The notes under the pieces: generated by a model | The model's database searches: none | Told to the model about the DNA's origin: nothing | The model's input: the letters and a program-made list of their open reading frames with translations, nothing else | Source of the DNA: Acidovorax benzenivorans | GTDB taxonomy: Bacteria; Pseudomonadota; Gammaproteobacteria; Burkholderiales; Burkholderiaceae_C | Direction: 5' to 3' | Length of the DNA stretch: 64,000 nucleotides | NCBI RefSeq assembly: GCF_028680575.1 | Contig: NZ_JAPCKI010000016.1 | Coordinates: 1 to 64,000 of the forward strand | Made by a program: the position numbers and the translations under genes | Shown: positions 28,315-36,221 of the stretch, in pieces | Layout of the letters: every line of letters begins with the position of its first letter | How positions within the stretch are numbered: position 1 is the stretch's first letter

Positions 28315-29448
28315 ATGGCGCTGCGTGGCCGCTGGTCCAATATTTTCCGCCTGGGCATCAAGGAGCTGTGGAGCCTGTGGCGCGACCCGGCCATGTTGTT
28401 CCTCATCGTCTACACCACCACGCTGGCGGTGTATTCGGCAGGCATGGCGCAGCCCGAGACGCTGCACCACGTGCCCATTGCCATCGTGGACGAGGACGAC
28501 TCGGCGCTGTCCCAGCGCATCGCCACCGCGTTCTACGCACCCCAGTTCACACGCCCCGCCATGATCAGCATGCGCGAGGTGGACCCGGGGCTGGATGCTG
28601 GCCGCTTCACGCTGGTGCTGCACATCCCCGCCCACTTCCAGCGCGACGTGCTGGCGGGCCGGGTGCCGCAGGTGCAGCTCAACATCGACGCCACGCGCAT
28701 GGGGCAGGCGTTTGCGGCCAACGGGGCGGTGCAGCAGATCGTGCAGCTGGAGGCGGCTGAGTTTGTGCAGCATGACCGCACCGTGGCCGACCAACCCATT
28801 GAGCTCACGGTGCGCTCGCGCTTCAATCAGGCGCTGAACCCCGCGTGGTTCGGCTCGCTCATGGAGCTGATCAACATCGTGACCATGCTCTCCATCATCC
28901 TCACCGGCGCCGCGCTGATCCGCGAGCGTGAGCATGGCACGGTGGAGCATTTGCTGGTGATGCCCGTAACCCCTGGCGAAATCATGCTGGCCAAGGTCTG
29001 GGCCATGGCGCTGGTGGTGCTGGTCGCTACCTGGGTGTCGCTCACGGCGGTGATCCGCTGGGCGATTGGTGTGCCCATCGAGGGCTCGGTGCCGCTGTTC
29101 CTGCTGGGGGCCACACTGCACCTATTTGCCACCACCTCCATGGGTATCTTCATGGCCACGGTGGCGCGCAGCATGCCGCAGTTTGGGCTGCTGATGGTGC
29201 TGGTGATGATGCCGCTACAGATGCTGTCGGGCGGCGTCACCCCGCGCGAGAGCATGCCGCTGTGGGTGCAGTATGGGATGGCCCTGGCGCCCACCACGCA
29301 CTTCACCGAGCTGGCCCAGGCCATCCTCTACCGGGGTGCGGGCTGGGCGGTGGTGTGGCCGTCGCTGGTGTGGCTGCTGGGGATTGGGGCCGTGCTGTTC
29401 AGCCTGGCGCTGGCACGGTTTCGCAAAACGATTGCGCGGATGGCGTGA
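28315..29448 (+). CDS. yhhJ: ABC-2 type permease (YhhJ-like)
   Basis: 377 residues from the ATG at 28315, with GGAG upstream; the larger open frame around it starts inside rbbA and is not used. It has one N-terminal helix, a large periplasmic domain with the typical VPIAIVDEDDSALSQRIATAF, and about five C-terminal helices containing LIREREHGTVEHLLVMPVTPGEIMLAKV. It is the second permease subunit of the adaptor-RbbA-YhhJ exporter. The substrate is unknown. A 39-bp repeat lies between it and the convergent codA-like gene. Confidence 0.88.
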   Translation: MALRGRWSNIFRLGIKELWSLWRDPAMLFLIVYTTTLAVYSAGMAQPETLHHVPIAIVDEDDSALSQRIATAFYAPQFTRPAMISMREVDPGLDAGRFTLVLHIPAHFQRDVLAGRVPQVQLNIDATRMGQAFAANGAVQQIVQLEAAEFVQHDRTVADQPIELTVRSRFNQALNPAWFGSLMELINIVTMLSIILTGAALIREREHGTVEHLLVMPVTPGEIMLAKVWAMALVVLVATWVSLTAVIRWAIGVPIEGSVPLFLLGATLHLFATTSMGIFMATVARSMPQFGLLMVLVMMPLQMLSGGVTPRESMPLWVQYGMALAPTTHFTELAQAILYRGAGWAVVWPSLVWLLGIGAVLFSLALARFRKTIARMA

Positions 29449-29471
29449 ACGCTAAAAATGCTATTGAATGT

Positions 29472-29510
29472 GTAGCTGTTTGCGCTTGATACATAAGCGT
29501 GAGAGGCTAA
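29472..29510 (+). repeat. 39-bp interspersed repeat overlapping the codA-like stop codon
   Basis: Starts GTAGCTGTTTGCGC and ends AAGCGTGAGAGGCTAA. Its right end supplies the stop codon of the leftward cytosine-deaminase-like gene (stop at 29507-29509). It fills the convergent gap after yhhJ and could fold as a bidirectional hairpin. Confidence 0.75.
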
Positions 29511-30781
29511 TTTGACGTGAAATTCACGTTGTCGGGCCGCCCCGGCAGGTGCAGTTGCGCCACGGGTGCCGGGCTGCTGGCCAGCAGCCTGCCGCGCCGC
29601 CACACGCCCAGGCGCGCTGCGCGCAGGCGGATGGCCTCCACCGGATTGCGCGCGTGCAGCAGCACAAAGTCGGCATACGCGCCCGGCTCGATGCCGTAGC
29701 CCTCCAGCCCCAGCAGCTTGGCGGGATTCACCGTCACTGCATCAAAACACTGCCGCATCGCCGCCTGGCTGGTCATCTGGCCCACGTGCAGGCCCATGTG
29801 CGCGGCCTCCAGCATGTCGGCGCTGCCGCCGCTGTACCAGGGGTCCAGCACGCAGTCATGGCCAAACGCCACCGTCAGGCCCGCGGCCATCAGTTCGGGG
29901 ACGCGGGTCATGCCCCGGCGCTTGGGGTAGGTGTCGTGGCGGCCTTGCAGCGTGATGTTGATGAGCGGGTTGGCCACCACGCCCAGGTCGGCCTCGGCCA
30001 TCAGCGGGATGAGCTTGCTCACGTAGTAGTTGTCCATGCTGTGCATGGAGGTGAGGTGCGAGCCCGTCACGCGGCCGTGCAGGCCCAGGCGCTGGGTTTC
30101 AAAGGCCAGGGTTTCGACATGGCGTGACAGCGGGTCGTCCGATTCGTCGCAGTGCATGTCCACGCGCTTGCCCTGGCTTGCCGCCAGTTCGCACAGGATC
30201 TTCACGCTCTCGGCCCCCTGGGCCATGGTGCGCTCGAAGTGCGGAATGCCGCCCACCACGTCCACACCCATGTCCAGCGCGCGTTTCAGGTTGTCGAGCC
30301 CGCCGGGCGCGCGCAGCACGCCGTCTTGGGGGAAGGCCACCAATTGCAGGTCCAGATAGGGCGCCACGCGCTGCTTGACATGAAGCAGGGCCTGCACCGG
30401 CAGCAGGCTGGGGTGGCTGGTGTCCACATGGCTGCGAACGGCCAGCAGCCCGCGCGCCACGGCCATGTCGCAATACTGCAGCGCGCGCTGCACGATGGCA
30501 TCGTGTGTCAGCGTGGGCTTGAGTTCGCCCCACAGCGCAATGCCTTCGAGCAGCGTGCCGCTCTCGTTCACGCGCGGCTGGCCGTAGCTCAGGGTCGAAT
30601 CCATGTGGAAGTGCGCGTCCACAAACGGCGGGCTCACCAGCAGGCCACCCGCATCCACCGTTTCGTGCGCGGGGGCTTGCAGGCCCTCAGTCACTTCGGT
30701 GATGCGGCCGTTTTGCACGGCGATGGACATGTTCTGGCGCCCGTCGGGCAGGGTGGCGTTGTGGATGAGCAGGTCGAGCAT
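29507..30781 (-). CDS. codA: Cytosine deaminase-like amidohydrolase
   Basis: 424 residues from the ATG at 30781, chosen over an upstream TTG. Amidohydrolase fold with the metal and substrate motifs of CodA: VDAHFHMD, AFPQDG, HCDESDD, VTGSHLTSMHS and FGHDCVLDPWY. E. coli CodA converts cytosine to uracil. Here the residue aligned with E. coli Asp314 is Cys (FGHDC versus FGHDD), a position known to affect substrate choice, so a related base such as isocytosine is possible. It is the last gene of a transport and salvage locus, with upp upstream to use uracil. Its stop codon lies in a repeat, so the last few residues may be recent. Confidence 0.82.
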   Translation of the reverse strand: MLDLLIHNATLPDGRQNMSIAVQNGRITEVTEGLQAPAHETVDAGGLLVSPPFVDAHFHMDSTLSYGQPRVNESGTLLEGIALWGELKPTLTHDAIVQRALQYCDMAVARGLLAVRSHVDTSHPSLLPVQALLHVKQRVAPYLDLQLVAFPQDGVLRAPGGLDNLKRALDMGVDVVGGIPHFERTMAQGAESVKILCELAASQGKRVDMHCDESDDPLSRHVETLAFETQRLGLHGRVTGSHLTSMHSMDNYYVSKLIPLMAEADLGVVANPLINITLQGRHDTYPKRRGMTRVPELMAAGLTVAFGHDCVLDPWYSGGSADMLEAAHMGLHVGQMTSQAAMRQCFDAVTVNPAKLLGLEGYGIEPGAYADFVLLHARNPVEAIRLRAARLGVWRRGRLLASSPAPVAQLHLPGRPDNVNFTSN

Positions 30782-30811
30782 GGTGATCGGCAAAAAGGAC
30801 GACGGAACGAA

Positions 30812-31450
30812 TCAGGCGCCATGCCTGCGGTAGCCTGCCAGCAAGGCGGCCAGCACAGCCATGCCCGCGGCGCAGCCCCGGTTGAGCCAGCGCAGCCCGC
30901 GTTGCGACATCCAGCGCACGGCCTGCCAGCCAGCCGTTGCGTAGGCCACCATGACCAGCGTATCGAGTCCCACGAACAGCGAACCCAGCACGGCGTACTG
31001 CACCGCCTGGGGTTGGGCGGGGTCCACAAACTGCGGCAGGAAGGCTGCAAAGAACAGCAGCGTTTTGGGGTTGGACAGTGCTACGCCCAGGCTGCGCGCG
31101 AAGGCGGCACGCCCCACGGCCTGCTGGCCGGGCACATGGGCCAGCGCGGCCTGCACATCGACGGGTGGGCTGCGCCACAGTTGCACCGCCAGCCACAGCA
31201 GGTACAGCACGCCCGCAATACGCACCACATTGAACAGCGTGGCCGACGCATTGAGCAGCGAACCCAGCCCTACCGCGACCACCACGATGAGGATGCCTGC
31301 GCCCAGCCCGGCGCCCGCCATGCCCCAGGCTGCGCGGCGCATACCGCCCGCCATGCCATTGGCCAGCGCCAGCAGCATGGTGGGGCCAGGGATCACCGCC
31401 AGCGCCAGCGAGGCGGCAGCGAACATCAAGAGGGTTTGCAGCGTGGGCAT
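30812..31450 (-). CDS. LysE/RhtB-family exporter
   Basis: 212 residues with six predicted membrane helices, the usual family size. Family motifs are present near the start (AVIPGPTMLLALANGMAGG) and in the middle (GVALSNPKTLLFFAAFLPQF). Relatives export amino acids or other small metabolites. The ATG follows the stop of the permease gene directly, with AAAGGAG inside the permease end as ribosome site, so translation is probably coupled. Its presence in a nucleobase uptake locus may mean that it releases surplus bases or amino-group products, but this is only inferred. Confidence 0.88.
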   Translation of the reverse strand: MPTLQTLLMFAAASLALAVIPGPTMLLALANGMAGGMRRAAWGMAGAGLGAGILIVVVAVGLGSLLNASATLFNVVRIAGVLYLLWLAVQLWRSPPVDVQAALAHVPGQQAVGRAAFARSLGVALSNPKTLLFFAAFLPQFVDPAQPQAVQYAVLGSLFVGLDTLVMVAYATAGWQAVRWMSQRGLRWLNRGCAAGMAVLAALLAGYRRHGA

Positions 31451-32374
31451 TCAGCGTTCTCCTTTGCGATAAGGTTTCATCAAGGCCTGAGGATAAGCCG
31501 CCTTGCGTGCCACCAGCACCAGCGCCAGGATGGACAGCAGGTAGGGCAGCATCAAATACACCTGGTACGGCAGCCACGCGTCGCCCGCTTGCTGTAGGCG
31601 CAACTGCAGCGCATCGAAGAATGCGAACAGCAGGGCGCCCAGCAGCGCCTTGCCAGGCCGCCAGGAGGCAAACACCACCAGGGCCACGCAGATCCAGCCA
31701 CGGCCGTTGATCATGTTGAAGAAGAAGGCGTTGAATGCCGACAGCGTGAGGAACGACCCCGCCACGCCCATCAGCGCCGAGCCGAGCGCGATGGCGCCCG
31801 TGCGCGTCGCCGCTACGGAGATGCCCTGGCCCTCGGCCGCCTGCGGGTTCTCGCCCACCATGCGCACCGCCAGCCCCAGCGGGGTGCGCATCAGCACCCA
31901 GGCCAGCAGCGGCACCAGCACCAACGCCAACAGCGTGAGCGGCGTCTGGTCCGCCAGGATGGGGATGCCCAGCCACTCCATCGGCGCAAAGGGCTCGATG
32001 GTGGGCGGCGTGTTGACCTTGGGGAAGCTCACGCGGTAGCCGTAATAGCTGAGCGCCGTGGCCAGTAGCGTGATACCCAGCCCAGACACATGCTGCGACA
32101 GCGCCAGCCCCACGGTGAGCCAGGCATGCAGCAGGCCAAACACCGCGCCAGTCAGCGCTGCCACCAGCACGCCGGTCCACAGTCCATGGCCTGCATACAC
32201 GGTGAGCCAGCCGGTGAATGCACCCGCCACCATGATCCCTTCAATGCCCAGGTTGAGCACCCCGGCGCGTTCGCACATGAGAACCCCCAGCGTGCCCAGG
32301 ATGAGCGGCGTGGCCACCCGCAACGTGGCGATCCAGAACGCGGGGTTGGCGAGGATGTCGAGCAGTTCGGTCAT
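31451..32374 (-). CDS. BMP-type ABC transporter permease (NupQ/YufQ-like)
   Basis: 307 residues with about eight to nine membrane helices. Family hallmarks include LGTLGVLMCERAGVLNLGIEGIM near the N-terminus and GRGWICVALVVFASWRPGKALLGALLF. It pairs with the permease at 32489-33550 and the double-domain ATPase at 33575-35131 to import nucleosides or bases delivered by the BmpA-like binding protein. Its start ATG overlaps (ATGA) the stop of a 36-codon frame that spans a repeat. The LysE gene follows with no gap. Confidence 0.9.
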   Translation of the reverse strand: MTELLDILANPAFWIATLRVATPLILGTLGVLMCERAGVLNLGIEGIMVAGAFTGWLTVYAGHGLWTGVLVAALTGAVFGLLHAWLTVGLALSQHVSGLGITLLATALSYYGYRVSFPKVNTPPTIEPFAPMEWLGIPILADQTPLTLLALVLVPLLAWVLMRTPLGLAVRMVGENPQAAEGQGISVAATRTGAIALGSALMGVAGSFLTLSAFNAFFFNMINGRGWICVALVVFASWRPGKALLGALLFAFFDALQLRLQQAGDAWLPYQVYLMLPYLLSILALVLVARKAAYPQALMKPYRKGER

Positions 32375-32481
32375 GCACCCGCCTCAGTATTGTTTACTTC
32401 ATTTTTAATAGCTGCTTGCGCTTGCTGAATAAGCGCTAGAGGCCAATTCGGCTTGAAATTTTGGTGCACGCGCTTGTTCAT
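32371..32481 (-). CDS. Possible repeat-derived small ORF linking two permease genes
   Basis: 36 codons from the ATG at 32481, eight bases after the stop of the upstream permease and with GAGGA four bases before the start. The stop overlaps the next permease ATG in an ATGA junction. The central part, including KPNWPLALIQQAQAAIKNE, is the antisense translation of the 39-bp repeat. The spacing is what a translated coupling ORF would show, but the repeat may simply have landed in an intergenic gap. No homologous protein family is recognised. Confidence 0.4.
   Translation of the reverse strand: MNKRVHQNFKPNWPLALIQQAQAAIKNEVNNTEAGA
32408..32446 (+). repeat. 39-bp interspersed repeat inside the permease operon
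   Basis: Starts ATAGCTGCTTGCGCTTG and ends AATAAGCGCTAGAGGCCAA; this is the copy closest to the consensus. It lies between the two leftward permease genes, where a hairpin could influence relative expression of the two subunits. Confidence 0.85.
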
Positions 32482-32488
32482 GGCGTCC

Positions 32489-33550
32489 TCATTTCCAGCG
32501 AACGCGGTATTGGGTGAGCAAGCCAGCCAGCAGCACCGCAATCAACGAGGTCGCCACGATCACGTCCGCAATGTAGGTGGGCACGCCCACCGCGCGGCTC
32601 ATGCTGTCGGCCCCCACCAGCACGCCCGCCACAAAGGTGCCCGCCGCGATCACGCCCAGCGGATGCAGCCCCGCCAGCATGGCAATCACGATGCCGCTGT
32701 AGCCATAGCCGGGTGACATATCGAGCGTTACGTAGCTGGTGCGGCCCGCTACCTCGATGGCGCCCGCCAGCCCGGCCAGCCCGCCCGAGAGCAGGGCGAC
32801 CAGCACCACGGTGCGCGTGATGGGCACGCCAGCAAACGCCGCTGCCCGTGCGTTGGCCCCGGCGGCGCGAATGTCAAACCCCGGCATCGTGCGCGCCAGC
32901 AGCGCCCACAGCATCACGGCCAGCGACACGGCCCACAGCAGCCCGGTGTGCAGCCGTGTCTGCGGCACCAACTTGGACAGTTCCAGATCGCCCTGCAGCG
33001 CCACACTCTGCGGCCATCCCATGGAGAGCGGGTCTTTCATCGGCCCGTCCAGCAAGGCTGAGACAAGCAGCAGCATGATGAAGTTGAGCAGCAGCGTGGT
33101 CACCACCTCGTCCACCCCCAGCCGCGCCTTCATCAGCGCCGGGCCCAGCAGCAGCGCGGCGCCCGCCAGCGCGGCCGCCAGCATCATCAGCGGGAAAAGC
33201 ACATACGGCGACCACTCCAGCCCCGTGCCCCCATGCATGCCGCCCACGGCCACAGCGGCCAGCGCTCCAGCATAAAGCTGCCCCTCGGCCCCAATGTTGA
33301 ATAGCCGCGCCCGAAAGGCCACGGCGGCCGCCAGCCCCGTCAGGATCAGCGGCGTGGCGCGGGTGAGGGTTTCGGTCAGTGCGAACACCGAGCCGAACGC
33401 GCCTTGCAACAACAGTGTGTAGGTCTGGCCCACAGGCGCCCCGGCCCAGAGCACCAGCAGGGCACTGATGAGCAGGGTGAAGACAACAGCGCCGACGGGC
33501 GCCAGCACATAGGCGGCGGGGGAGGTGTGGTTGCGTTTTTCGAGTCTCAT
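32489..33550 (-). CDS. BMP-type ABC transporter permease (NupP/YufP-like)
   Basis: 353 residues, about ten membrane helices. The family motif FRARLFNIGAEGQLYAGALAA and the EAA-like ARLGVDEVVTTLLLNFIM loop identify it as a branched-chain-type permease of the BmpA/nucleoside subgroup. It forms a heterodimer with the permease at 31451-32374. The ATG lies 24 bases downstream of the ATPase stop in the same leftward operon. Confidence 0.9.
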   Translation of the reverse strand: MRLEKRNHTSPAAYVLAPVGAVVFTLLISALLVLWAGAPVGQTYTLLLQGAFGSVFALTETLTRATPLILTGLAAAVAFRARLFNIGAEGQLYAGALAAVAVGGMHGGTGLEWSPYVLFPLMMLAAALAGAALLLGPALMKARLGVDEVVTTLLLNFIMLLLVSALLDGPMKDPLSMGWPQSVALQGDLELSKLVPQTRLHTGLLWAVSLAVMLWALLARTMPGFDIRAAGANARAAAFAGVPITRTVVLVALLSGGLAGLAGAIEVAGRTSYVTLDMSPGYGYSGIVIAMLAGLHPLGVIAAGTFVAGVLVGADSMSRAVGVPTYIADVIVATSLIAVLLAGLLTQYRVRWK

Positions 33551-33574
33551 GGGGGTTGTTGTTGTGGATGTCGC

Positions 33575-35131
33575 TCAGTGGGCAGCACCGGCCATGGCCA
33601 GACCGATGGCTCCGCGTGTCCAGTCTTCTGCGGGCCGCGCCTCGCTCAAATGCCCGTCGTGCATGACCGCCACACGGTCCCCCAGGGCCAGCACTTCGTC
33701 CAAGTCATCTGAAATCAGCAGCACGGCCGCCCCCGCATCGCGCGCTGCAATGAGCTGCTGCTGCACAAAAATCACTGCACCAATGTCCAGCCCCCAGGTG
33801 GGCTGGTGGGCCACGATGAGCTTGGGCGCGGCTGCAGTGTTGCCTGCGGCGTCCTGTGGCGGCATCAACGCCCGGCCCAGGATGAGCTTTTGCATGTTGC
33901 CTCCCGACAGCGACCGCGCAGGTGTATCGGCTCCGCCGCCACGTACGTCAAAGGTCTCGGCCACGCGCTGTGCGTGCTGGCGTGCGGCGCGGCGTTTGAC
34001 CCAGAAGGCGCGGAACCACGGGTGCGCAAACCAGGGGCCGCGCAGGCGTTCGGACACGGCGTTCTCCCACACCGGCAAATCGCCCACCACGCCCACGGCG
34101 TGGCGGTCTTCGGGGATGCGGGCCACGCCCTGGTTCACCACCCAGGCGGGGTGGGCCTGTAATGGCGCGCCCCGCAGCGTGACCTGGCCTGCGGTGGCGG
34201 CACGCACGCCACACAGCACATCGGCCAGCGCCACCTGGCCGTTGCCGCTGACGCCTGCAATCGCCACGATTTCGCCTGCGCGCAGGGTGAGGGATACATC
34301 GCTCAACCGGTCGCGCCGGGTGGGGGCGGTGCTCACGTTGCTGAGGGTGCAGATGGGCGCGCCCACGTTTCGCGCTGGGCGGCGCTCTGCGGCCTCGATG
34401 GCATGGCCCACCATCCACTGCGCCAGTTGCCCTTGGGTGGTGCCCTGTGCAGGCGCCTCGGCCACCAGCTTGCCCTGGCGCAGCACGGCCACGCGGTGCG
34501 ATACACGCAGCACCTCGCCCAGTTTGTGGCTGATGAAGATGATGGACAGGCCCTGCGCCACCATCTGTGCCAGGGTGTCAAACAGGGCTTCGCTCTCCTG
34601 CGGGGTGAGCACGGCGGTGGGTTCGTCCAGGATGAGGATGCGGGCGCCCCGGTAGAGGGCTTTCAGGATTTCAACGCGCTGGCGTTCGCCCACCGAGAGG
34701 CTGCCGACCTTCGCATCGGGGCTGACAGGCAAGCCAAATTGCTGCGAAACGGCCAGCAGCTTGGCGCGTGCCTCGCTACGGCGCGAGAAGGGCTGCCACA
34801 GCGGCTCGCTGCCCAGCAGCACGTTGTCCAGCACCGTGAGGTTGTCGGCCAGCGTGAAGTGCTGGTGCACCATGCCAATGCCCGCCGCCAGCGCCGCACG
34901 CGGCTGGCCGGGCGGCAGAGGCTGGCCAAAGACTTCAATGCTGCCTTCGTCGGCCACGTAGTGCCCGAACAGGATGGACATCAGCGTGGACTTGCCCGCG
35001 CCGTTCTCGCCCAGCAGGGCCAGCACTTCGCCGCGTGCCAGGGTCAGGCTGATGCTGTCGTTGGCGACGAGCTTGCCGAAGCGTTTGGTGATGCCCGACA
35101 GGCGCAGGACGGGGGCGATGGTGGAGGCCAT
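33575..35131 (-). CDS. BMP-type ABC transporter ATPase, two domains (NupO/YufO-like)
   Basis: 518 residues with two ATPase domains in tandem, as in sugar and nucleoside importers of this class. The first has a full Walker A (GENGAGKST, about 42-50), a signature of LSVGERQRVEI and ILILDEPTAVLTP. The second has a degenerate Walker A (GVSGNGQVAL) and LSGGNMQKLILGR, with an altered Walker B (LIVAHQPTWGLDIGA), as is usual for the second half. It powers the two permeases encoded downstream. The ATG directly follows the stop codon of the nucleosidase gene, indicating coupling. Confidence 0.92.
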   Translation of the reverse strand: MASTIAPVLRLSGITKRFGKLVANDSISLTLARGEVLALLGENGAGKSTLMSILFGHYVADEGSIEVFGQPLPPGQPRAALAAGIGMVHQHFTLADNLTVLDNVLLGSEPLWQPFSRRSEARAKLLAVSQQFGLPVSPDAKVGSLSVGERQRVEILKALYRGARILILDEPTAVLTPQESEALFDTLAQMVAQGLSIIFISHKLGEVLRVSHRVAVLRQGKLVAEAPAQGTTQGQLAQWMVGHAIEAAERRPARNVGAPICTLSNVSTAPTRRDRLSDVSLTLRAGEIVAIAGVSGNGQVALADVLCGVRAATAGQVTLRGAPLQAHPAWVVNQGVARIPEDRHAVGVVGDLPVWENAVSERLRGPWFAHPWFRAFWVKRRAARQHAQRVAETFDVRGGGADTPARSLSGGNMQKLILGRALMPPQDAAGNTAAAPKLIVAHQPTWGLDIGAVIFVQQQLIAARDAGAAVLLISDDLDEVLALGDRVAVMHDGHLSEARPAEDWTRGAIGLAMAGAAH

Positions 35132-36097
35132 CTACTTCCAGGCCGCCAGAAACGCCCGCAACACCTTGGCCGAGTTGGCCGCCGCCAAGCCCATGAAGGT
35201 GCCCATTTCGTTTTCTCCTTCGCCACCTCCCGCCAGATCGCTCAGTGATCGGAACGCGATGTAAGGCACGCCATTGCTGTGCGCCACCATGGCGGTGGCG
35301 GCGGTTTCCATGTCGAGCACGTTGGCCTCGAAGGTCTTGAAGGCGTATTCACGGAAGGCCTTGTTGTCCACAAACGCCTGGCCGGATACGCCGTTGCCGC
35401 CCACCGCCACCTGCGGGCGCTGCTTGAGGCAGGTGGCGGCCAGGCAATGCTCCAGGCCCACGTTCTGCAGGCTGCGGGCGGTGGCCAGCATTTTGGGGTC
35501 GGCTTCAAACCAGAATTTCTTGCTGAGCTTGGGGTTGGCCGCAGACCGCACCTCGACGGGGCGCGGGTGCATCATGCCGAAGGCGGGCATGGTCAGCTCG
35601 CTTTTCATCCAGGCGGGGGCGCTGTACTGGCCGGGTTGGTCTTCGCGCGCCATCAGCCACTCCATGTACTGGCCCCACTGCGCGGGCACCGTGACGTCGC
35701 CAATGTGCAGGCTGGGGTTGACGCCGCCCGCAATGCCACTGAAGACCACGTGGCTGACGTTGAAGCGGTCCAGCACCAGCTGGGTGTTCATGGCCGCATT
35801 GGTCATGCTGATGCCGGAGAGGAACACCACCACGGGCTTGCCTTCGAGCGTGCCGGTGGTGAATTCCACGCCGTTGATGCTGTGCCGGGTGGGTTGCTGC
35901 ACCTGCGGCAGCAGCACGGTCAGCTCGGGCGCAAAGGCGGAGATGACGGCGATGCGCGGTGTGTCATCCAGCCGCAATGCCGTTTTGCCGGGTGCCGTGG
36001 CGGCGCAGCCAACTACCACCGCGGCCAGGGCCAGTGCGCCCAGCAGGCGTGAACACCGGGAGATCAGGGTGGGCTTGGCGGTGTGGAGTGCGTGCAT
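35132..36097 (-). CDS. Lipoprotein nucleosidase of the PNP/MTA-SAH family, probably periplasmic
   Basis: 321 residues. The N-terminus is a lipoprotein signal ending in VVGC (Cys31), followed by Ala rather than Asp, which favours the outer membrane. The rest is a PNP_UDP_1 fold: ISAFAPELTVLLP, VFSGIAGGVNPSLHIGDVTVP, and the active-site end DMETAATAMVAHSNGVPYIAFRSLSD. Relatives split nucleosides such as methylthioadenosine, SAH or purine nucleosides into base and sugar. Export of this fold is unusual (Borrelia Bgp is a known surface case). Its place directly before the ABC ATPase suggests that it releases bases for uptake. Exact nucleoside specificity is unknown. Confidence 0.82.
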   Translation of the reverse strand: MHALHTAKPTLISRCSRLLGALALAAVVVGCAATAPGKTALRLDDTPRIAVISAFAPELTVLLPQVQQPTRHSINGVEFTTGTLEGKPVVVFLSGISMTNAAMNTQLVLDRFNVSHVVFSGIAGGVNPSLHIGDVTVPAQWGQYMEWLMAREDQPGQYSAPAWMKSELTMPAFGMMHPRPVEVRSAANPKLSKKFWFEADPKMLATARSLQNVGLEHCLAATCLKQRPQVAVGGNGVSGQAFVDNKAFREYAFKTFEANVLDMETAATAMVAHSNGVPYIAFRSLSDLAGGGEGENEMGTFMGLAAANSAKVLRAFLAAWK

Positions 36098-36183
36098 GGT
36101 GGGAGTGCTTCGTCAGAGCGGAAATAGGGGTGAGCGTAAAAGCGAACAGGCCACCGCGTTGCTGGGGTGGCCTGCGCTCAGCA

Positions 36184-36210
36184 AGAAAAAACGCGGGCAG
36201 GGTGCCCGCT
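36184..36210 (-). terminator. Rho-independent terminator after the BmpA-like gene
   Basis: Perfect 7-bp stem GCGGGCA/TGCCCGC (36193-36199 with 36203-36209), a 3-base loop, and a GTTTTTTC run on the minus strand immediately after. It lies between the binding-protein gene and the rest of the operon, so it may lower expression of the downstream membrane genes relative to the binding protein. Confidence 0.85.
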
Positions 36211-36221
36211 GCATTCTGTGC

